From Veillonella seminalis (GTDB lineage: Bacteria; Bacillota; Negativicutes; Veillonellales; Veillonellaceae): a DNA stretch of 64,000 bases. Every line of letters starts with the position of its first letter. The stretch's first letter is position 1. The stretch lies in assembly GCF_003992065.1 (NCBI RefSeq), contig NZ_RQUZ01000004.1, positions 62,001-126,000 of the forward strand, given 5' to 3'. The notes under the pieces were generated by a model. It saw only the letters and a list, made by a program, of their open reading frames with translations, was not told the origin of the DNA and did not search any database. Positions 61,823-64,000 of the stretch are shown here, one piece after another. The translations under genes and the position numbers were made by a program.

Positions 61823-63007
61823 CTAAACATGTTGCATCGCTGTAACGGCATTAAACATAGGCAACATAACAGCAATAACTAATATAGCTACCCCTATCCC
61901 CATAAGAGATACCATAATCGGCTCTAATAATTGTTGTACCTTAGTCATATATCGAGTGGTTAATTGATCATAATAGGTAGCTCCATGATTTAACATATCC
62001 ACCATGTCACCTGTTTCTTCTCCAATAGTAATTAATTCCCAAAGAAACCTATTCCCTAAATTAGATTTTTCCAAAGCATTTGCAAAAGAAGTCCCTTTAG
62101 ACAATAAATCCAATACTTGAGTTTGCAATAAAGTAGCATAAGTATTACCCCATAATGATTTAGTTAATACCAGCGTATCAGTTATTGTTAAGCCACTTTC
62201 TAATAAAATTGCCCACACTTTTGTAATTCTGGCCAGAAAAAAGCAATCAAACCACTCATGCCCACATCCATGTTGCCAAATATATTTTAATACAACCAAA
62301 CGAAAATCTTTTTGGTGCCACAGACACCAACTCCCAAACACTAACCCTAAAGATAATGCAATGCATAAATATAAATGTGCCGTAACTAAATCACCAAAAT
62401 TAAAGAGTATTCTGGTTATAAATGGTAACGGTACTTGCATCGAATTAAAAACCTTTTTAAATGTTGGCAATATAAAAGTAACTGTAACACCTATAAATAT
62501 CAACATAAGCATCAAAAGAAAAACCGGGTATGCAGCCGCACCACTCAACTGTCGTCGCCATGCCCATTGTTTTTCATAATACTCTTTGATTTGTTTAAAG
62601 CTATATCCTAGCGTTCCTGCAGCCTCACCAGCTTGTAATAAGGCACAACCTATACTAGGAAATCCAAAGCTCCTTAAAACCTGAGAAAGAGAATTTCCTC
62701 TCTGTACCGCTTCATTAATTGCTGAATAAGGGATATGTTTTATCGGCTTTGCGCTCAAAAATTGCATAACCCGGCGTATAGAAATACCGGCCTCCAATAA
62801 TAAAGACATACGATACGAAAACTCTATAATATCTTTATAACGCCACTTTGACAAATCTTTTGCAGAACACTTTATAGGTATAATACCAATAATTTGACAC
62901 CCCTGATATTGTAGCTTTTGCACAATTTCTTCACTCGAATCAGCCCATATGGTATCTTCTTGTATCACCCCCTTTGCATCGAATGCTCTATATTTATATT
63001 GCTTCAT
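61823..63007 (-). CDS. pilC: PilC/GspF-type platform protein
   Basis: A 394-residue inner-membrane protein with two GspF domains: RMSLLLEAGISIRRVMQFLS (near 68) and ARITKVWAILLESGLTITDT (near 255), each followed by a GEAAGTLG or GEETGDM segment, and three membrane spans. It anchors the pilus and transmits ATPase motion. It overlaps the ATPase gene by 14 bases. Length is normal for the family. Confidence 0.94.
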   Translation of the reverse strand: MKQYKYRAFDAKGVIQEDTIWADSSEEIVQKLQYQGCQIIGIIPIKCSAKDLSKWRYKDIIEFSYRMSLLLEAGISIRRVMQFLSAKPIKHIPYSAINEAVQRGNSLSQVLRSFGFPSIGCALLQAGEAAGTLGYSFKQIKEYYEKQWAWRRQLSGAAAYPVFLLMLMLIFIGVTVTFILPTFKKVFNSMQVPLPFITRILFNFGDLVTAHLYLCIALSLGLVFGSWCLWHQKDFRLVVLKYIWQHGCGHEWFDCFFLARITKVWAILLESGLTITDTLVLTKSLWGNTYATLLQTQVLDLLSKGTSFANALEKSNLGNRFLWELITIGEETGDMVDMLNHGATYYDQLTTRYMTKVQQLLEPIMVSLMGIGVAILVIAVMLPMFNAVTAMQHV

Positions 63008-63980
63008 AAGACTGCTCTAATACCTCCTTAAATTCACTACGGTTTCCCCATTTACTCTTTAGTGCTGCCACCGCCATTTCCATAGTCTGCATTGGTGGCT
63101 GAGTCTCTTGAATTGAAACAATTTGAGGCTCCTTACGTTGCCGTATCAAATTTGCTACGGCCGGTGTATTCAATAAAATATCACGTACTACGACAAAATT
63201 CTTATCAAACCTTAATAAGCGTTGACATAATACTGCCCTTAACACTTGAGATAATTGAGCTCTTACTTCTTCCTGTTGAGACGCAGGAAAAACTGATATC
63301 ATCCGGTTAATAGCCATTACTGCTCGTTGTGTATGTAAAGTAGCAAATACTAAATGACCTGTTTCAGCAGCATGTAATGCCGCTTCTAAAGTCTCACGGT
63401 CGCGCAACTCTCCAATCATAATCACATCCGGATCTTCACGTAATGCATCACGAACTCCTGCTGCCATGGATTCCATATCCTGACCTAATTGCCTCTGATG
63501 AATTAAGCTTTGCTTATTTTCAAAAGAAAACTCAATAGGATCCTCTAATGTAATAATATGTTTATGACTCTCTTCATTAATACATTGTAAACAAGTAGCC
63601 AAGGTATAACTTTTACCTGATCCTGTAGGCCCGGTAACAAGAACTAATCCTTCTTGCAAATGAACAATACGATGTAGCAGTTTTCCGGCTTCCCCATCCG
63701 GCATAGCTAAGGACTGATTATATAAAATACGTAACGTACCACAACGCTGTTGTTTAGCACGATATAAATGAACCCTTACTCTAATATTTTGAAATGAAAA
63801 TGCACTATCTTTTGAAAAAGTTTTATATAATTTACGGGTATCAGCTACTTGGTCCAATGATACTTCTCCTATTTCCTGTTTTCCCGTACATATATTTAAC
63901 TGCTTATTATCCCCATTTTTCACATTCCAATAGCCTCGTTCACTTGCCGTAATAATTTCTGAAAATAAAGTATCTGACAC
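62994..63980 (-). CDS. PilT-like pilus ATPase
   Basis: A 328-residue hexameric ATPase. LVTGPTGSGKSYTLATC is Walker A, ITLEDPIEF the Asp box, REDPDVIMIGELRD Walker B and AAETGHLVFATLHT the His box. The run INRMISVFPASQQEEVRAQL after it is more like the retraction ATPase PilT than PilB. The start is GTG 63980 with AAGGGG. It is the first visible gene of the operon. The extension ATPase is expected past the right edge. A ComGA-like role in DNA uptake is also possible. Confidence 0.88.
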   Translation of the reverse strand: MSDTLFSEIITASERGYWNVKNGDNKQLNICTGKQEIGEVSLDQVADTRKLYKTFSKDSAFSFQNIRVRVHLYRAKQQRCGTLRILYNQSLAMPDGEAGKLLHRIVHLQEGLVLVTGPTGSGKSYTLATCLQCINEESHKHIITLEDPIEFSFENKQSLIHQRQLGQDMESMAAGVRDALREDPDVIMIGELRDRETLEAALHAAETGHLVFATLHTQRAVMAINRMISVFPASQQEEVRAQLSQVLRAVLCQRLLRFDKNFVVVRDILLNTPAVANLIRQRKEPQIVSIQETQPPMQTMEMAVAALKSKWGNRSEFKEVLEQSYEAI

Positions 63981-64000
63981 TTTAACCCCTTCATGTCTAA

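Overview
The window reads as chromosome from a diderm Firmicute of the class Negativicutes, most likely Veillonella or a close relative. The reasons are: an AT-rich core with Firmicutes-style strong ribosome binding sites and T-box control of pheST; Firmicutes markers such as CcpN, MutS2 and YolD; and outer-envelope or diderm features, namely a PilMNO-type pilus platform and an ArnT-like lipid glycosyltransferase. The genus call is inference. No rRNA is present to confirm it.

Region 1 (1 to about 7010) is a visibly GC-richer prophage or integrative-element replication module, all on the minus strand. It holds an AEP-type primase (cut by the window edge), DUF4406, a small zinc protein, a Rha-family regulator, a family-A DNA polymerase, DUF2815, DUF2800 and small accessory ORFs, with a sigma-like HTH protein at the upstream end. 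Two copies of a 34-bp two-box element with identical 10-bp spacing precede two of its transcription units and may be phage-specific promoters.

Region 2 (about 7010 to 12860) is an AT-rich accessory island. It has an unrecognised 278-residue protein, an XRE regulator with a small partner, a broken HsdM, and an error-prone polymerase operon (UmuC-like, YolD-like, third small gene). Several sharp palindromes and a 23-bp-spaced triplet repeat lie in its gaps.

Region 3 (12877 to 21393) is envelope and stress related: PAP2 phosphatase plus ArnT-like transferase; a two-component system with a cation/proton antiporter and an unknown 392-residue protein; thiamine pyrophosphokinase; and DoxX. Direct repeats overlapping the PAP2 promoter suggest control by the neighbouring response regulator.

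Region 4 (21587 to 23970) is a decay zone beside tRNA-Leu(CAG). A mobile-element primase fragment is fused to a headless LysR gene, next to a VOC protein.

Region 5 (24122 to 56657) is mostly housekeeping: SurE; a guaB-wecG-psd-pssA-GT2 cluster; RecG; L28; Dgt; the gluconeogenic set CcpN/PpsR/PpsA; TyrS; PBP1A; MutS2; a U32 peptidase; PheST with a T-box; a thioesterase; a MacAB-type exporter; and Pfk and shikimate kinase. A 220-bp inverted repeat and G-tracts sit between rpmB and dgt.

Region 6 (56878 to 63980) is a type IV pilus or DNA-uptake pilus operon: PilT-like ATPase, PilC, major pilin, short prepilin peptidase, four minor prepilins, PilM, PilN and PilO. It continues past the right edge.
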